Source: an uncultured Opitutales bacterium (GTDB lineage: Bacteria; Verrucomicrobiota; Verrucomicrobiia; Opitutales; Intestinicryptomonadaceae). From it: a DNA stretch of 64,000 nucleotides. The notes under the pieces are model-generated. The model was not told the DNA's origin and searched no databases. It saw nothing but the letters and a program-made list of their open reading frames with translations. Of the stretch, positions 8,537-18,126 are shown in pieces; the stretch's first letter is position 1; the number at the start of each line of letters is the position of its first letter. The position numbers and the translations under genes are program-made. The DNA is taken from positions 80,299-144,298 of the forward strand of contig URAK01000006.1 of the NCBI GenBank assembly GCA_900545705.1, in the 5' to 3' direction.

Positions 8537-9287
8537 CATTTTAACAAGCGGCACTGGAGCCGCCCGTCGGAAAATTTTTACGCCAACGCTAAAAATCTTA
8601 TTGGCGTTTATCTATGTGTGCTTTGCGGTTTCCTTTCCCAAATACGATATGGCGGGGATTATGATGTTCGCCTCCCTTCCGCTCGCGGCGCTGATAGCAT
8701 CTTCAAAAGATATTTTTAAATCATTAAAAAACTCGCTTGCAGCAGTTCCGATTGCGCTCGTCATAGGCGCCGCAAACCTTTGGTTTGAGAGAGCTACGAT
8801 GCTAGATTTTGGGATTGTAAAAATATCCGCGGGGGAAATTTCGCTCGCGGTGCTGTGCGCGAAGGCGTGGGCGTGCGCGGCCGCGGCGGTCGCGTTCTCG
8901 CAGTGCGCATCGGAGTCGGAAATGGCAAAAGGGTTGGCGGCTTTAAAAATTCCCTGCCCCATCGCCCTTCAAATATCGCTTACAATGCGTTATATCCCCA
9001 TCATAGCCGAGCAAGCCCGACAAGTTTTAAGGGCGTACTCGCTGAGGTCGGCGCACGCTTCGGGAGCCGCAAAAATCACCGATTGGCCGAAGCTTGCGGG
9101 CTCGCTTTTACTGCGTAGCCTCGACAGGGCCTCCAACATATACGCAGCAATGCGCGCGCGCGGATTCGAGGCTAAATGCTCTCAAACGACTCGCGGGCAA
9201 ATAATGGCCAGCGACATTCTTATTTCTGCCCTTTTTGTTTGCGTATGCGCCGCTTTCAAGATTTTATCGGGAGAAATTTTTATATGA
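8523..9287 (+). CDS. cbiQ: CbiQ/EcfT transmembrane subunit of the cobalt/nickel transporter
   Basis: Transmembrane coupling subunit linking CbiM to the ATPase. About 254 residues with four to five hydrophobic helices and the EcfT coupling motif near the C-terminal half (SLLLRSLDRASNIYAAMRARGFE), where the Arg-Gly segment contacts the ATPase. I place the start at GTG 8523, inside the end of cbiM, with a weak AGGAAA upstream; an ATG at 8469 lies 54 bases deeper in cbiM and looks too far upstream. The stop overlaps the cbiO start as ATGA. The start remains uncertain because no ATG lies at the expected place. Confidence 0.82.
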   Translation: MPRNSILTSGTGAARRKIFTPTLKILLAFIYVCFAVSFPKYDMAGIMMFASLPLAALIASSKDIFKSLKNSLAAVPIALVIGAANLWFERATMLDFGIVKISAGEISLAVLCAKAWACAAAAVAFSQCASESEMAKGLAALKIPCPIALQISLTMRYIPIIAEQARQVLRAYSLRSAHASGAAKITDWPKLAGSLLLRSLDRASNIYAAMRARGFEAKCSQTTRGQIMASDILISALFVCVCAAFKILSGEIFI

Positions 9288-9985
9288 TAGAAACCCGCAA
9301 TTTGGCAGCCACGCGAGAAAAAGGGAAAAAGCCGGCCATTTCAGGGCTCGATCTGCAGGTCGGCAAAGGGGAATCCTGCGCGCTGCTCGGGGCGAACGGC
9401 GCGGGAAAATCGACTCTATTGTTGGCGCTCGTAGGGCTTGCGCCAATTTTATCCGGAAGCGCGAAAGTCGGGGGGATTGAAGTTCAAAAAAAGAATTTGA
9501 GAAAAGTAAGGGCGCTTGCCGGACTCGTCTTCCAGAACTCTGACGACCAGCTATTCTGCCCGACGGTAATTGACGATGTGGCATTTGGCATAGAAAACTC
9601 TGGCGTCCCGCGCGAACGCGCGTTCGAAACTGCCGAAATTTGGCTCGAAAGGCTTTCGATACAAAACCTGAGAGACTGCTCTCCGAACGAGTTGTCCGAA
9701 GGGGAAAAGAAAAGAGCCGCGATATGCGGGGTTGCCGCAATGCAGCCCGAGATAATGCTGCTCGACGAGCCGAGCGCGCAGCTCGACCCGCGCGGCAAAC
9801 GCGAGCTCGCCGATCTTTTAAATTCGTTTAAACAGACAAAAATAATATCGACCCACGATATGCAGTTTGCGCGTAGCGTCTGCAATACGGCGATAGTCTT
9901 AGACCGCGGGAAGCTCGCTGCGCGCGGAAACATAGACGAGATTCTGTCCGACGCGCCGCTGCTTGAGAGATGCTCGCTTTTGTAG
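9284..9985 (+). CDS. cbiO: CbiO ATPase of the cobalt/nickel ECF transporter
   Basis: ABC ATPase that drives the CbiMQO transporter. 233 residues with Walker A GANGAGKST (36-44), a Q-loop GLVFQNSDDQLFCPTV typical of ECF ATPases, signature LSEGEKKRA (slightly off the usual LSGGQ), Walker B IMLLDEPSAQLDP and switch histidine ISTHD. The start at 9284 overlaps the cbiQ stop; the longer reading frame from 9176 runs within cbiQ. A single ATPase gene means a homodimer, as is usual for metal-specific ECF systems. It is followed by 150 bases and then an unrelated tRNA synthetase gene. Confidence 0.92.
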   Translation: MIETRNLAATREKGKKPAISGLDLQVGKGESCALLGANGAGKSTLLLALVGLAPILSGSAKVGGIEVQKKNLRKVRALAGLVFQNSDDQLFCPTVIDDVAFGIENSGVPRERAFETAEIWLERLSIQNLRDCSPNELSEGEKKRAAICGVAAMQPEIMLLDEPSAQLDPRGKRELADLLNSFKQTKIISTHDMQFARSVCNTAIVLDRGKLAARGNIDEILSDAPLLERCSLL

Positions 9986-10138
9986 AGAACTCGGCACTTT
10001 TGCAATCTCTTCGCAAGTTTTTTACTGTTAAAACGCCGAATATTTCCGCGCATAAAAATGCCATTGCCGCAATAGGGCATAAAGCGGTGTTGACAAACTT
10101 TTTTGGCTTCTTAGCGTTAAATGGATTGTTTTTTTATT

Positions 10139-11647
10139 ATGGTCGACATGGCAACAATTGAGGGCCTCTGCAAGCGCAGGGGGTTTATATATCGCTCGTC
10201 GGAAATTTACGGCGGCTTTAACGGATTTTTCGATTTCGGGCCGCTGGGCGTCGAACTGAAAAACAATATAAAAAGGGCATGGTGGAACGACTTTGTCCAC
10301 GGTAGAGACGACATTGTGGGCCTCGACGCCTCGATAATAATGCACCCCGACGTATGGCGCGCCTCGGGTCACGTCGCCGGATTCTCCGACCCTATGGTGG
10401 ACTGCAAGGAATCGAAATTGCGCTTTAGGGCCGACCAGATATTTTTTGCGCAAGTTAAAGTCGGCGGGGAAACAATCGGCTACATAAGCGTCCTTGAAGA
10501 CGAAAATATGCAGGAACAGGCCGATAAGAAAGCCGCCGAATTAAAGAGGAAAATGGCAAAACAAGGCGAATTGGAGCCCGTCGTTTTGAAGAACTACATG
10601 GACGCCAAGCCCGACGAATACGATTTGATACCCTCCCCTGCCACTGGTAAAGCCGGAACCCTAACGCCCCCGCGCGACTTCAATTTGATGTTTCAAACCT
10701 ACGTCGGCGCGCTGCGCGACGAAACCGCGATAGCCTATCTCCGCCCCGAAACCGCACAGGGCATATTCGCCGACTTTAAAAATGTCTGCGACACAACCCG
10801 CGTAAAAGTTCCCTTTGGAATAGCGCAAATAGGCAAGGCATTCAGGAACGAGATTACCCCGCGCAACTTCATATTCCGCAGCCGCGAATTTGAGCAGATG
10901 GAGATAGAATATTTTATATCCCCGTATGACGACTGGAAGACCATGCACAGGGAATGGATTGACGCCTGCAAAAAATGGTTTGTATCAATCGGCATACCCG
11001 CGGACAAGCTTTCGGAAGACGTCCACCCGAAAGAAAAGCTCGCGCACTACGCAAAGGCCTGCACAGACATCACCTTCCATTTCCCGCACGGGGTGCAGGA
11101 ATTGCAAGGCATAGCCGTGCGCGGGAATTTCGACCTTACACAGCACCAAAACGCCTCCGGGAAAAGCCTCGAATACTTTGACGAAGCCCGCAAGGAGAAA
11201 TATTTGCCGCATGTAATCGAGCCGTCGCTCGGCGTGGACAGAACATTCCTCGCCGTAATGACCGCCGCCTACGAGGAAGACGAAGTTCCGAACGACAAGG
11301 GACAAGCCGAAAAGCGCGTGCTCCTAAAATTCAGCCCGAGGGTTGCGCCATACAAAGCGGCTGTCTTCCCGCTTGTAAAAAACAAGCCCGAACTTCTGCA
11401 AAAAGCGCAGGACCTCTACAAAAAATTGTGCCGCCGCTGGAATATTTTCTTCGACGCAGCCGGAGCGATAGGCAGAAGATACCGCCGCCAGGACGAAATC
11501 GGAACGCCATTTGGAATAACGGTAGACTTCCAATCGATAGAAGGCGACGGAACCGTCACTCTGCGCGACCGCGACACAACAAAGCAAATTCGACTGAGCG
11601 AGGACGAACTCGTAAAATACTTGTCCGAGCAAATCGACGGAATATAG
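10139..11647 (+). CDS. glyS: Glycyl-tRNA synthetase, single-chain class II type
   Basis: Charges tRNA-Gly with glycine. About 502 residues, the homodimeric (alpha2) type rather than the alpha2beta2 type. Landmarks are RGFIYRSSEIYGGFNGFFDFGPLGVELK at the start, the class II motif 2 region GKAFRNEITPRNFIFRSREF, and the motif 3 region EPSLGVDRTFLAV. The C-terminal anticodon-binding domain ends near DELVKYLSEQID. The start is ambiguous between ATG 10121, 10139 and 10148; conservation begins at about ATIEGLCKRRGF, so 10139 or 10148 is favoured. A TTGACA hexamer at 10090-10095 may be its -35 box. A strong terminator follows. Confidence 0.93.
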   Translation: MVDMATIEGLCKRRGFIYRSSEIYGGFNGFFDFGPLGVELKNNIKRAWWNDFVHGRDDIVGLDASIIMHPDVWRASGHVAGFSDPMVDCKESKLRFRADQIFFAQVKVGGETIGYISVLEDENMQEQADKKAAELKRKMAKQGELEPVVLKNYMDAKPDEYDLIPSPATGKAGTLTPPRDFNLMFQTYVGALRDETAIAYLRPETAQGIFADFKNVCDTTRVKVPFGIAQIGKAFRNEITPRNFIFRSREFEQMEIEYFISPYDDWKTMHREWIDACKKWFVSIGIPADKLSEDVHPKEKLAHYAKACTDITFHFPHGVQELQGIAVRGNFDLTQHQNASGKSLEYFDEARKEKYLPHVIEPSLGVDRTFLAVMTAAYEEDEVPNDKGQAEKRVLLKFSPRVAPYKAAVFPLVKNKPELLQKAQDLYKKLCRRWNIFFDAAGAIGRRYRRQDEIGTPFGITVDFQSIEGDGTVTLRDRDTTKQIRLSEDELVKYLSEQIDGI

Positions 11648-11679
11648 AGTTTTCACAACTGAAAAATTAAGAAAAAAAG

Positions 11680-11703
11680 CGCCTAATTATAGGCGTTTTT
11701 TTT
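11680..11703 (+). terminator. Rho-independent terminator of glyS
   Basis: Stem CGCCTA (11680-11685) pairs with TAGGCG (11690-11695) around an ATTA loop, followed by eight T residues. It lies 32 bases after the glyS stop and ends the rightward transcript before the convergent argH. Confidence 0.85.
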
Positions 11704-11824
11704 GCGGGCAAAAAAAATTTTATGGAAAGCCCTATTTCCAATTTCAATAAAAAGCGGCGCGCATAAGAAAAGCGGCGCGCGCAAAAAACGCGGCCGCATG
11801 GAGAATAAATTTGGGGCTATGATG

Positions 11825-13234
11825 TTATTGGAAAATCTTATTCCAAGCCTCAAGCTGCGCATCGATTTGCTTGGGCCCCGGCATTCCGATTTTCTCGCGC
11901 ATAGACATTGCGCGCTTCAAGTCAAAGACGTCGCGCCAAGACGAGTCCGCCTTGTCGCAGTGCGCGAATACTTCGGCGTCGGAAAGTTCGTTTATTGGCA
12001 CGCCGCTCTTTTCCGAGAGCGCCACAAGCCTTCCGACTATGTGGTGCGCCTCCCTAAACGGAACGCCCTTCATGACAAAATAGTCTGCAAGGTCTGTCGC
12101 AAGCAGCATAGGGTCGGAGACGGCCTCGGCACACTTCTTGGCGTTAAATTTTATGCCCTTTGCGCATTCGCCCAAAACCTCGGCGCATATTGAAGCCTGT
12201 TCGTACGAATCGAATATCGGAGGCTTGTCCTCCTGCAAATCCCTATTGTACGTCAGCGGAAGCCCCTTGACTAGCGTCATGAGAGCAGTCAAATTCCCGG
12301 CAAGCCGCGCAGCCTTGCCGCGCATTAGCTCGAAGGCGTCGGGGTTTTTCTTTTGCGGCATGAGCGAAGAGCCTGTTGTAAATTCGTCGGGCAACTTTAC
12401 GAACGCAAATTCGCTGGTGTTCCATATTATCACGTCCTCGCTTATGCGCGAAAGGTGCGTGCCAAATACTGCGCAGTTAAACGCAAACTCCAAGAATATG
12501 TCGCGGTCGGCAACAGCGTCCATGCTGTTGCCCGTGACAATCGGATCCCCCGTGCCGGGATCGACAAACCCAAGCTGCGAAGCCGCATACAGGCGATCGA
12601 TTGGAAGGGTTGTTCCCGCTATCGCGCCGCTTCCCAAAGGAGAGACGTTCGCACCCTCTGCGCAAAAGTTAAAGCGCTCGACATCTCTTGCGAGCATCTC
12701 GACCCACGCGAGTATGTGGTGCGCCACGCTCACGGGCTGCGCCCTCTGAAGATGCGTGTATCCGGGTATCAAAATAGACTTATTGTCGGAAGCGAGCTTC
12801 AAGAGGCTCTTTATTGCAACACCAATTTTTTTGCCCATCTGTTCGCACGCGAATTTAAAGAATAGGCGCATGTCCGTCGCGACCTGGTCGTTGCGGCTGC
12901 GGGCGGTATGGAGCTTTGCGGCGGCGGGAACGTCTCGGGTGAGAGCCTGCTCGATATTCATGTGGACGTCTTCGAGGGATTCGTCCCACTCAAATTCTCC
13001 GTCGTTTATTTTTTTCAAAATTTTCGAGAGCCCGGATATGATTTCAGACGACTCTTTTTTTGAAATTATCCCGACATGCGCGAGCATTTTTGCCTGCGCC
13101 ACGGAGCCGCGTATGTCAAATTCCGCGAGAAGCCTGTCGAACGACACCGACTCGCTAAATCTTAGCATGAGGCGGCTCGGCCCCTTCGAGAACCTACCGC
13201 CCCAGCTTGCCTGTTCTTTCTTTGCGTTCTTCAT
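11825..13234 (-). CDS. argH: Argininosuccinate lyase
   Basis: Last step of arginine biosynthesis, splitting argininosuccinate to arginine and fumarate. The 469-residue protein begins with ASWGGRFSKGPS near residue 9, contains HTARSRNDQVATD and carries the fumarate-lyase signature GSSLMPQKKNPD with the catalytic serine. I placed the start at ATG 13234, because the family N-terminus begins just after it; the frame stays open for 23 more codons upstream without homology. It is the last gene of the leftward run that begins with purF, about 100 bases after the flavoprotein gene, so it may also have its own promoter. argA is elsewhere in the window (44.1 kb). Confidence 0.93.
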   Translation of the reverse strand: MKNAKKEQASWGGRFSKGPSRLMLRFSESVSFDRLLAEFDIRGSVAQAKMLAHVGIISKKESSEIISGLSKILKKINDGEFEWDESLEDVHMNIEQALTRDVPAAAKLHTARSRNDQVATDMRLFFKFACEQMGKKIGVAIKSLLKLASDNKSILIPGYTHLQRAQPVSVAHHILAWVEMLARDVERFNFCAEGANVSPLGSGAIAGTTLPIDRLYAASQLGFVDPGTGDPIVTGNSMDAVADRDIFLEFAFNCAVFGTHLSRISEDVIIWNTSEFAFVKLPDEFTTGSSLMPQKKNPDAFELMRGKAARLAGNLTALMTLVKGLPLTYNRDLQEDKPPIFDSYEQASICAEVLGECAKGIKFNAKKCAEAVSDPMLLATDLADYFVMKGVPFREAHHIVGRLVALSEKSGVPINELSDAEVFAHCDKADSSWRDVFDLKRAMSMREKIGMPGPKQIDAQLEAWNKIFQ

Positions 13235-13333
13235 AACTAAAAAGCTGCCTTTGCCCAAAAAAATTAAACGCCGGACTTTACAAAAGCCCGCCGCCCTTTG
13301 CAAGATTTATCAAGAGGCCTGGCGCCGCCGCGC

Positions 13334-14764
13334 TTAATCCCACGGAAGTTTCACCCCCGTAAGCGGCGGCGGAACGTTCTTCACGGCTCCGGGAAAATAA
13401 ACTTTGTGAGGGTTTAGAATGTTTTTGGGATCGAAGAGCTTTTTGAGCGCCCTCATCGTATCGAGCTCCGCCTCCGAATGCTGGAATGGCATGTATTTTG
13501 ATTTCAAAAAGCCTATTCCGTGCTCTCCCGAAACAGCCCCGCCCATCTCTATGGCTTTTTTGACGGCTTGTTCCATGGCGCCCCACGCCTTTTGCCTATC
13601 GCCGACATTCGCGGCGCAATACATAAAATGTATGTGGTAGTTCCCGTCGGCTGAATGCCCGAATACAGGCGCAGGCAATCCGGATGCGCACGCAAGTTCT
13701 TTAAAAAACTCAAAATATTTTTTCACAGACGAAAACGGAAGCACTATGTCCTGATTCACCTTCGAGTCGCCAAGCAGATACATTGATTGCGACGCGCGCC
13801 GCCGTACCTCCCAAAAACGCTCGGCCTCCGCGCCATCGCGCGACGCGCGCGCGCCGTATTCGGAAAGCAATTTCTCGGCCGCTTTGGCGTCCGCTTCGGT
13901 TTGGAGAGGCTCTCCGTCAAACTCGAGCAGGAGAGCGGCTGCGCTTTCAGGCGCGTCTATTTTTATAGACGGATTTTTGACCCTTACGCATTTTAGCGTA
14001 TCGGCGTCCATAAATTCGCATATCGAAGGCGTAAGCGGCGAGCACATCAGCTTTTCCACCGCATCAAAAGCGTCGGAGTCGCTCTTAGGGAAAGCTATCA
14101 CAGCCCGCTTTGCGCGCGGCCGCGGCAACAGCTTAACCCAAGCTTCACCAACGACTCCAAATGTGCCCTCGGATCCTATAAAAAAATCCTTTAAATTCGG
14201 ACCGACAGAAAACTTTTTTAGGGGTCGCCCGCATTCGAGCTTTCTGCCGTCCGCGAGATACGCCGTAAGCGCAAGCACGTTTTCGCGCGTGTTTCCGTAC
14301 TTTGCCGCGCGCAAGCCGCCCGCATTGCAAGATATATTCCCGCCTATCGAGGAATATTTGTGAGAGGACGGATCGGGCGCGTACATGAGTCCAAACTCCG
14401 CCGCGCGCGCGTCTATATCCGCCGTCACCGCGCCCGCCCCCACGCGAGCCGCCCTCTCAGCAGGATAAATTTCTATAAAATTTATCTTTGACAGATCCAG
14501 CACAATTCCGCCGTCGACAGGAATACACCCGCCCGCGCAACCAGTTCCCGAACCCCGCACGCTTACGCATACTCCAAGCTCGTTTGCGGTTTTTAACGCA
14601 AAAGCGATTTCTTCGCCGTTTCTAACCCAAACGCGCGCATCGGGCATAAAGCTGTACCGCGTGTGGTCGAGAGACGCCCCGAATAAATCTTCGGGGGAGA
14701 GAGAGACTTCAATGCCCGCGGCCTTTATATCTGCAACGGCCTGTTTTGTATTTTCTTTCGGCAT
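13334..14764 (-). CDS. GlcD-type FAD-linked 2-hydroxyacid dehydrogenase
   Basis: Flavoprotein of the VAO/PCMH superfamily, 476 residues, resembling the GlcD subunit of glycolate oxidase and D-lactate dehydrogenases. The FAD-binding half shows VSVRGSGTGCAGGCIPVDGG, SSIGGNISCNAGG and FIGSEGTFGVVGE; the C-terminal half ends with GEHGIGFLKSKYM and FDPKNILNPHKV, typical of the family. No GlcE or GlcF partner genes are beside it, so a single-subunit D-lactate or glycolate dehydrogenase is as likely as a GlcDEF complex. It starts three bases after ptsI in the same leftward run. The substrate cannot be read from the sequence. Confidence 0.85.
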   Translation of the reverse strand: MPKENTKQAVADIKAAGIEVSLSPEDLFGASLDHTRYSFMPDARVWVRNGEEIAFALKTANELGVCVSVRGSGTGCAGGCIPVDGGIVLDLSKINFIEIYPAERAARVGAGAVTADIDARAAEFGLMYAPDPSSHKYSSIGGNISCNAGGLRAAKYGNTRENVLALTAYLADGRKLECGRPLKKFSVGPNLKDFFIGSEGTFGVVGEAWVKLLPRPRAKRAVIAFPKSDSDAFDAVEKLMCSPLTPSICEFMDADTLKCVRVKNPSIKIDAPESAAALLLEFDGEPLQTEADAKAAEKLLSEYGARASRDGAEAERFWEVRRRASQSMYLLGDSKVNQDIVLPFSSVKKYFEFFKELACASGLPAPVFGHSADGNYHIHFMYCAANVGDRQKAWGAMEQAVKKAIEMGGAVSGEHGIGFLKSKYMPFQHSEAELDTMRALKKLFDPKNILNPHKVYFPGAVKNVPPPLTGVKLPWD

Positions 14765-14767
14765 CGA

Positions 14768-16543
14768 CTACTTTAAAAAACGTTCGAGAGCCTCGTAATG
14801 GAAGGAGCGCAAACGGCTCGCTATGTGCCGGGAACGGCTTAGAGTGAGAATTTCGTCTCTCAAGGCACGCGCTTTTTCAAACGGCACCTTGCGCAACAAA
14901 AATTTTATCTCGCTTACGGACTTTGCCGACATGCTAAATTCAGTGACACCCATGCCAAGCAGCAGCGGCGCAAATATCGGGTCGGCGGCAAGCTCGCCGC
15001 AAACGCTTACCGGTATCCCTGCCTTACAGGCGGAAGAAACTACCATATTTAGCGTGCGTATAACCGCCGTATGGGTCGGCTCGTATAAATTCGCCACGAG
15101 ATCGTTGACCCTGTCGACTGCCAAAAGGTATTGAATCAAGTCGTTTGTCCCAATGCTTATGAAGTCGCACTCGGCCGCTATGACATCTGTCGTAAGCGCA
15201 GCTCCCGGAACTTCTATCATAACCCCAAGCTCTATATTCTTATCGAAAGGCATGGAGGATTTCGTCAGCTCTTCCTTTGCCTGCTCTATTAGCAGCTTGC
15301 TCTTTTCGACTTCCCTTATCGAGCTTATCATCGGCAAAAGTATTTTGACTTTTCCGTAGGCGCTCGCCCTTAGTATCGCCCTCAGCTGGGTTAAAAATAT
15401 GTCGCGGTGGTCGAGGCAAAATCTTATAGCCCGATAGCCCATAAAGGGGTTTTCCTCCTTGCTGTCCATTTTCATCAGGCTCAGATTTTTATCCCCGCCA
15501 AGGTCGAGAGTGCGTATTACAACGGGTTTTCCGCGCGCCGCCAACGCGGCGTCCCGGTAGGTTTTGAACTGGCTTTCCTCATCCGGGAATCCGCCAAAGT
15601 CCATAAAGAAATTCTCAGTTCTAAACAGCCCGACTCCGTCGCAATACCTCATAACGCTTTCGGATATGTCGGCGGGGGAGCTTATGTTTATCTCCACCGA
15701 AAACGCCCTCCCGTCGGGAGTCACCGACGGATACGGCAAGGACGTTGCATATAAAACCTCTATCTCCTTCTGAGCCGATTCAAGCTCGGTATAATGCGAC
15801 ACCGTGCTTTCGGAAGGATTTATGACAATGCTGCCGTTGTATCCATCGACAAGCAACATGTCGCCCGTAGAAACTTTCTCGGCGACCTCGGGAATCCCAA
15901 CCACGCACGGTATTCCGAGAGATCTCGACAAGATTGCCGTGTGGCTTGTTTGGGAGCCTTTTTCAGTCACTATCGCGAGTATTTTGCTCTTGTCTACAAG
16001 CGAAAAATCCGCCGGGGCAAAATCCGAGCTTACGAGTATTAGCGGATCGCTCAAAGCCCCTATTTTGGAGGTTTGAACGCCGAGCATATTGCCAAGCACC
16101 CTGCGCGAGACGTCCTTAAAGTCGGCAATTCTCTCTTTTATATAGGGGTCGTCGATGCGCTCGAATGCGGCTATAAATTTGTTGATTACGCTCGAATAGC
16201 AGTACTCGATATTGTAGTTCTTTTCCTTGAACATCGAGAGCGTTTCCTGCATTACTGCGACGTCCTCGAGCACAAGTATATGCGCGTCGAAAATAGACGC
16301 CTCGGCGGAGCCTATCTCCTCGGACAATTCCGACTTTACGTCTAAAATGTCTTTGCGGGTTTTCAGTATCGCATTTTCAAAGCGCTTTATTTCGGCTGGC
16401 TTGTCCGCGTCGCGGACTTCGTACACGGGCGTTTGAAGCTCTTTGTGCAAAAGCACAAACGCCTCTCCGTGCGCTATACCCTTTGAAACCGAAAATCCTT
16501 TTATTTCCGTTTCGGGTTTTTTCTGCGATTCGCCCTCTCTCAT
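14768..16543 (-). CDS. ptsI: Phosphoenolpyruvate-protein phosphotransferase (PTS enzyme I)
   Basis: Enzyme I of the phosphotransferase system, which moves phosphate from PEP to HPr. 591 residues, full length. The phospho-accepting histidine is His201 in GSQTSHTAILSRSLGIP; the PEP-binding domain has LFRTENFFMD, FISIGTNDLIQYLLAVDR and the catalytic cysteine region VCGELAADP. No HPr or enzyme II gene is adjacent; instead the neighbours are malQ and a flavoprotein. An orphan enzyme I may serve a regulatory PTS or distant permeases; this is inference. It lies 32 bases after malQ. Confidence 0.93.
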   Translation of the reverse strand: MREGESQKKPETEIKGFSVSKGIAHGEAFVLLHKELQTPVYEVRDADKPAEIKRFENAILKTRKDILDVKSELSEEIGSAEASIFDAHILVLEDVAVMQETLSMFKEKNYNIEYCYSSVINKFIAAFERIDDPYIKERIADFKDVSRRVLGNMLGVQTSKIGALSDPLILVSSDFAPADFSLVDKSKILAIVTEKGSQTSHTAILSRSLGIPCVVGIPEVAEKVSTGDMLLVDGYNGSIVINPSESTVSHYTELESAQKEIEVLYATSLPYPSVTPDGRAFSVEINISSPADISESVMRYCDGVGLFRTENFFMDFGGFPDEESQFKTYRDAALAARGKPVVIRTLDLGGDKNLSLMKMDSKEENPFMGYRAIRFCLDHRDIFLTQLRAILRASAYGKVKILLPMISSIREVEKSKLLIEQAKEELTKSSMPFDKNIELGVMIEVPGAALTTDVIAAECDFISIGTNDLIQYLLAVDRVNDLVANLYEPTHTAVIRTLNMVVSSACKAGIPVSVCGELAADPIFAPLLLGMGVTEFSMSAKSVSEIKFLLRKVPFEKARALRDEILTLSRSRHIASRLRSFHYEALERFLK

Positions 16544-16575
16544 TTTTTTAAAGACGCAGTTTTAAAAGCAAAGAC

Positions 16576-18123
16576 CTAAATTTCAACACATTTTTTGTTT
16601 TCTGGCTCCCTAAGGCGCCCGCTGAGCTCCACAATTTCCCTAAGATACGGCACGTTTACGCGCTCGACCCTCTCGAGAAGCCCGCGGGTAAGCCTCCATT
16701 GCCAGTTTCCGTACGGGACACCTGGCGTATTTGTCCGGCACTCCGCCCCAAGCCCGGCGATATCCTGCATTGGAAATATCGCTATCTTCGCAACACTCAT
16801 CATCACCGCGTGTATCATTTCCCAATTTGGGCTGTCGCCGGAAGTGCGAAAATACCTTCTGAACATGTCTTTTTGTTTTTCAGGGGCGTTTTCATACCAG
16901 CCGATAGACGTATTGTTGTCGTGCGTGCCCGTATAGTATACGCACTCCTTCTTTATATTGTGGGGCAGATACGGGTTGTCCGGCGTGTCGCCGAAGGCAA
17001 ATTGCAAAACTGCCATCGCGGGGATATTCAGCTCGTCGCGCAGGGCGTACGCCGCCTTTGAAAGCAACCCAAGGTCTTCGGCGACAAATTTCCCTTTCGG
17101 GAAACGCCTTTTTAGAGCGTCGAAAAATTCCCTTCCGGGGCCCTTTTTCATGACTCCCTCGCGGGCGTCCTTTGCTGACGCGGGTATCGACCAATAGTCG
17201 GCAAATCCCCTAAAATGGTCGAAGCGTATTACGTCGAACATTTTGAGGGCCGCCGACACGCGCTCAAACCAAAATTTGTAAACTTTTTCCTTTGATTTGC
17301 GCCAAGCGTAAAGCGGATTGCCCCACAGCTGCCCCGTCGCGGAAAAATAGTCAGGAGGCACTCCCGCGACATTTGCGGGTGTCCCGTCGGGCTTCATATC
17401 AAATATCTCAGGGCGCTCCCACGCCTCTACAGAGTCGAGCGATACGAATATGGGCAAGTCGCCGAATATTTTTATACCGGCATCTGCCGCCCGCCTGCGG
17501 AAATCTTCGTATTGCCTAAAAAACACCCACTGCCCGAATTTGACTGAAAAGATCTCTTCCATGTCTTCTTCCGACAGTCCCTGGACGCGCGCCGATTTCA
17601 TAGTCCGGTACTCTTTGGGCCATTCGTACCACGGCTTTCCACCGAACTTTTTTTTCAGAGCCGCAAACAGGGCGTACGATTTAAGCCAGCCGGCGTTTTC
17701 ATTTACAAAAACGTCGAAATCGGCCTTCGAGTGCGAATCCGCATTGGCTTTAAAATTTTTAGCCGCCTTGCGGACAAGCTGCGGGATTAGGGCATAAATA
17801 CCGCCGTAGTCGCACTTGTCAGCGGGAAGTTTACGCAGGGGAGCCAAGTCCGATTCGTCGAGCAGCCCCGCCGCCGCAAGTTTAGCAAAGTCCACAAAAT
17901 ACACGTTGCCGGCGAATGCCGAAAACGATTGGTACGGCGAGTCTCCGTATCCAGTCGGGCCGAGCGGGCAAATCTGCCAATAGGTAAACCCGCTCTTTTT
18001 AAGGAAGTCGAAAAAACAGTCCGCAGCCGCCCCCACATTGCCTATGCCGTACTCCGAGGGTAGCGACGAAATGTGCAGGAAGACTCCGGCCGCCCGCCTG
18101 CCAGACCATGAAAAATCTCTCAT
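16576..18123 (-). CDS. malQ: 4-alpha-glucanotransferase (amylomaltase)
   Basis: GH77 disproportionating enzyme of maltodextrin and glycogen metabolism. 515 residues, the usual bacterial length, beginning with GVFLHISSLPSEYGIGNVG. The three catalytic acids sit in DVIRFDHFRGF, FVAEDLG and YTGTHDNNT. The stop of purF lies three bases upstream and ptsI starts 32 bases downstream, so it belongs to the purF-malQ-ptsI-glcD run. Together with ptsI and the GlcD-like enzyme it gives this operon a carbon-metabolism flavour. Cytoplasmic; no signal peptide. Confidence 0.94.
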   Translation of the reverse strand: MRDFSWSGRRAAGVFLHISSLPSEYGIGNVGAAADCFFDFLKKSGFTYWQICPLGPTGYGDSPYQSFSAFAGNVYFVDFAKLAAAGLLDESDLAPLRKLPADKCDYGGIYALIPQLVRKAAKNFKANADSHSKADFDVFVNENAGWLKSYALFAALKKKFGGKPWYEWPKEYRTMKSARVQGLSEEDMEEIFSVKFGQWVFFRQYEDFRRRAADAGIKIFGDLPIFVSLDSVEAWERPEIFDMKPDGTPANVAGVPPDYFSATGQLWGNPLYAWRKSKEKVYKFWFERVSAALKMFDVIRFDHFRGFADYWSIPASAKDAREGVMKKGPGREFFDALKRRFPKGKFVAEDLGLLSKAAYALRDELNIPAMAVLQFAFGDTPDNPYLPHNIKKECVYYTGTHDNNTSIGWYENAPEKQKDMFRRYFRTSGDSPNWEMIHAVMMSVAKIAIFPMQDIAGLGAECRTNTPGVPYGNWQWRLTRGLLERVERVNVPYLREIVELSGRLREPENKKCVEI

Positions 18124-18126
18124 CTT